Positions 6,954 through 8,600 of a stretch of 8,600 nt of DNA are shown one piece after another. The translations under genes and the position numbers were made by a program. The notes under the pieces were generated by a model. It had not been told where the DNA came from. It did not search any database and saw only the letters and a program-made list of their open reading frames with translations. Numbering within the stretch: the first letter of the stretch is position 1; each line of letters starts with the position of its first letter. The stretch comes from Planctomycetota bacterium (GTDB lineage Bacteria > Planctomycetota > Planctomycetia > Isosphaerales > Isosphaeraceae): assembly GCA_021778575.1 (NCBI GenBank), contig JAJYCH010000153.1:1-8600 (forward strand). Reading direction: 5' to 3'.

Positions 6954-6989
6954 GAATCCCACTCCCGACGCCCCTCGATCCGACAAGAA

Positions 6990-7026
6990 TATCCTTCAAG
7001 GATAGGCGGGAAGTCGCGACGGTCAA
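6990..7026 (-). promoter_or_regulatory. Candidate promoter with a palindrome over the -10 box
   Basis: On the minus strand TTGACC (7021-7026) and TATCCT (6999-7004) are spaced by 16 bases, a reasonable sigma-70-like promoter for the flavin reductase gene. The perfect palindrome TATCCTTCAAGGATA (6990-7004; 7-base arms and one central base) covers the -10 box and the expected start site. A repressor bound there would block transcription. The leader to the ATG at 6953 would be about 40 bases. Confidence 0.45.
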
Positions 7027-7056
7027 GGGGCCTGGCAACACTCGGTCCGGTCGCGA

Positions 7057-8600
7057 TCACTTCTTCGAGTCCGCCTCGGCGGAAGCCACCTTGGCAACGG
7101 TGGTCGTGATGTCGTCCTCGATCGCCGGCTTGTCTGGCTGCATCCCGGCATGGGTGAGCGAAACATGACAGCCGGCCGGACCACTCTCGGCGGCGACAAC
7201 TTCCAGACTCAGGACGATCGACTCGCCCGGGTTCAGCCGCTCGATCGGCGAGACCACGAATTCGCCGGTCTCGGGCCTAACTTACAGTTGTACGTTCGCC
7301 GGGCCGAAGATTTGTTGGATCTTCAGGTTAGCGGTGGTCTTTCCCTTGAGTACGATCTGACTGACTTCTTTTGTACCGATATTTTTGACATGAACATCGT
7401 AATGCATCACCTTGCCGGCATCGATGATTCGGCTCTGCTGCGTGATCTTGAGGTCAATCACGCCGATGCCCTGAACTTCGGTCACGAACGTGTCGCTGAC
7501 CTTCAAATCGGTTCCCGACGAAACCTCGGCCACCGCCCGGTAGTCGCCCGGCGTCGAGGTCGCATACGAGAACGCTTGTTCGACGCTGGAGCCGGGCGCG
7601 ATCTCGGCCAGCTTCCAGTTCAGCGTGCGGCTTTCGACCGAGAATTGCGCGCCGGCGGGCAAAGCGACAAGCTTACCGCCTTGCCTGGGAAGGATGGCGG
7701 CGACCCGAACATTCCGGGCGAGGGTCGTCCCGGAGTTGCTCACCCGGATCTTGTACCCGACCGTCTGGCCTGAAAAGCGAGCCTTCTCGGCGCTGATCTT
7801 GACCTCCAGGGCGGGCTTGGGCGCCTCGTCGGGCTTTGGTTCGATGGGCTTCAGTTCGTCGAGCACCGTGGGGACGACAGGCGGGACATACTTGGGATCG
7901 AGCTGGAACATCAGCTCATCATACGTCTTCTGATCGGCGGCGTGGGTTGCCTGCGGAATGTGCCCTTGCTCGACCATTTTTTCGGACCAATCGAGGCGGG
8001 CCTTCGCTCGCTCGATCTCACGTTTGAGACGAGCCTCCTCGGTCTCGACCCGGCGCTTGGCTTGCTTGAGCCGGATCTCATATTCTTGAACCTCGACTTT
8101 TTTCTGATCGACCTCGTCCTTGGCCAGAGCGCGTTCAACCTGTCCCTTGTCGCCGGTTCCAGTCCTGGCATAGCCGACCTTGGCCTCGACCCCGCGAAGC
8201 TCGGTCCGCTTGCCCAGAAGCTGAATTTCGAGCAGTTCGACGGCGTCGCGCAGCTCGGCCAGGGTTGAGGCCGAGGCACCGGGCGCGGGACCGTCCGGCT
8301 TCGCTCCGGCTCGGGGCGTCGCTCCCGCTGCTTTCGTCTGCTTCAGGAGAGCCTCGGCCTCGTCGAGTTCCGCCTTCCGGGCACTCACCTGGGAATCGCT
8401 GATGACCAGCTCCGAATCGGCTTTCGTGCGCTCCTCGTCCGAGACGAATCGGGGATCTTTGGCAATCAACCTCTCATTGCGCTGAATGACAGCCACGGCA
8501 AGCTGTTTTTGTGCCTGGGCTTTCTGAAGTTCAGCGGCGGCCTGATCGCGCCGGGCCTGGAGGATCGCCACGGCGTTCTCATCAACGCGCGTTGTTTTTT
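7057..8600 (-). pseudogene. Coiled-coil plus CARDB/DUF11-like repeat protein, 5'-partial and split by an in-frame TAA
   Basis: The frame is open through the right edge of the window, so the true start lies outside. The visible part begins with a long Ala/Glu/Lys/Gln-rich coiled coil (about 8600-7930). Its pattern, with NERLIAKD followed by VSDEERTKADSEL, resembles the hairpin of HlyD/RND-type membrane fusion proteins. After a proline-rich linker come two repeats of the CARDB/DUF11 type, at about 7810-7490 and 7470-7095, each with G..V.Y.I.V.N.GT-like strands. A TAA at 7282-7284 stops the frame inside the second repeat. The same frame then stays open to TGA 7057-7059 and encodes the rest of that repeat (RLNPGESIVLSLEV aligns with the first repeat's EIAPGSSVEQAFSY). 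The simplest reading is a nonsense change in a longer gene. A sequencing error, or a functional shortened protein, remains possible. Confidence 0.65.

Noticed and set aside
6954..6986. TTG start for the flavin reductase
   Set aside because: A GAAGGA lies before it, but the predicted transcription start is only about 6 bases upstream. The ATG at 6953 with GGAG fits both the leader length and the family N-terminus.
7057..7257. Independent 66-residue gene starting at GTG 7257
   Set aside because: It is in the same frame as the upstream gene, has no convincing ribosome binding site, and encodes the missing end of the second DUF11-like repeat.
1..8600. CRISPR array, insertion sequence, tRNA or rRNA gene
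   Set aside because: I saw no regularly spaced repeats, transposase frame, terminal inverted repeats with target duplication, or tRNA/rRNA-like segments.

Overview
The window reads as chromosomal DNA from a planctomycete, probably of the Isosphaeraceae type. The grounds are high GC in most genes, a Hanks-type Ser/Thr kinase with one membrane helix and a long TPR tail, a multi-CXXCH secreted cytochrome with a PA14-like domain, and a large coiled-coil protein with CARDB/DUF11-like repeats. The assignment rests on gene families and composition only. No database search was possible.

Layout. Positions 1-254 are an AT-rich leader with an 11-bp tandem repeat, small inverted repeats and a possible 17-codon upstream ORF. 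On the plus strand follow a receptor-like kinase (255-3074) and two small tandem proteins (3190-3555 and 3617-3958) that I do not recognise but that are clearly paralogous to each other. A 21-bp-stem hairpin (3964-4020) separates this plus-strand group from a run of minus-strand genes. Read in the minus direction from the right edge, these are: a large coiled-coil plus DUF11-like gene that enters from outside the window and is broken by an in-frame TAA (8600 down to 7057); a flavin reductase family protein (6953-6336) with a promoter/palindrome candidate in front; and a secreted five-heme cytochrome c with a PA14-like domain (6253-4055).

How the parts may work together. The kinase has every catalytic residue and an external TPR domain, so it looks like an active transmembrane sensor kinase. 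The two small proteins lie directly downstream on the same strand, lack signal peptides, and use codons that look rare here. They may be partners or substrates of the kinase, but that is inference from position only. The minus-strand genes show no obvious link to the kinase. The cytochrome and flavin reductase are both redox proteins, but each appears to have its own promoter.

The points most worth a second look are the paralogous small-protein pair beside the kinase, the in-frame stop that splits the second DUF11-like repeat, and the third heme module of the cytochrome, which lacks the usual distal methionine.
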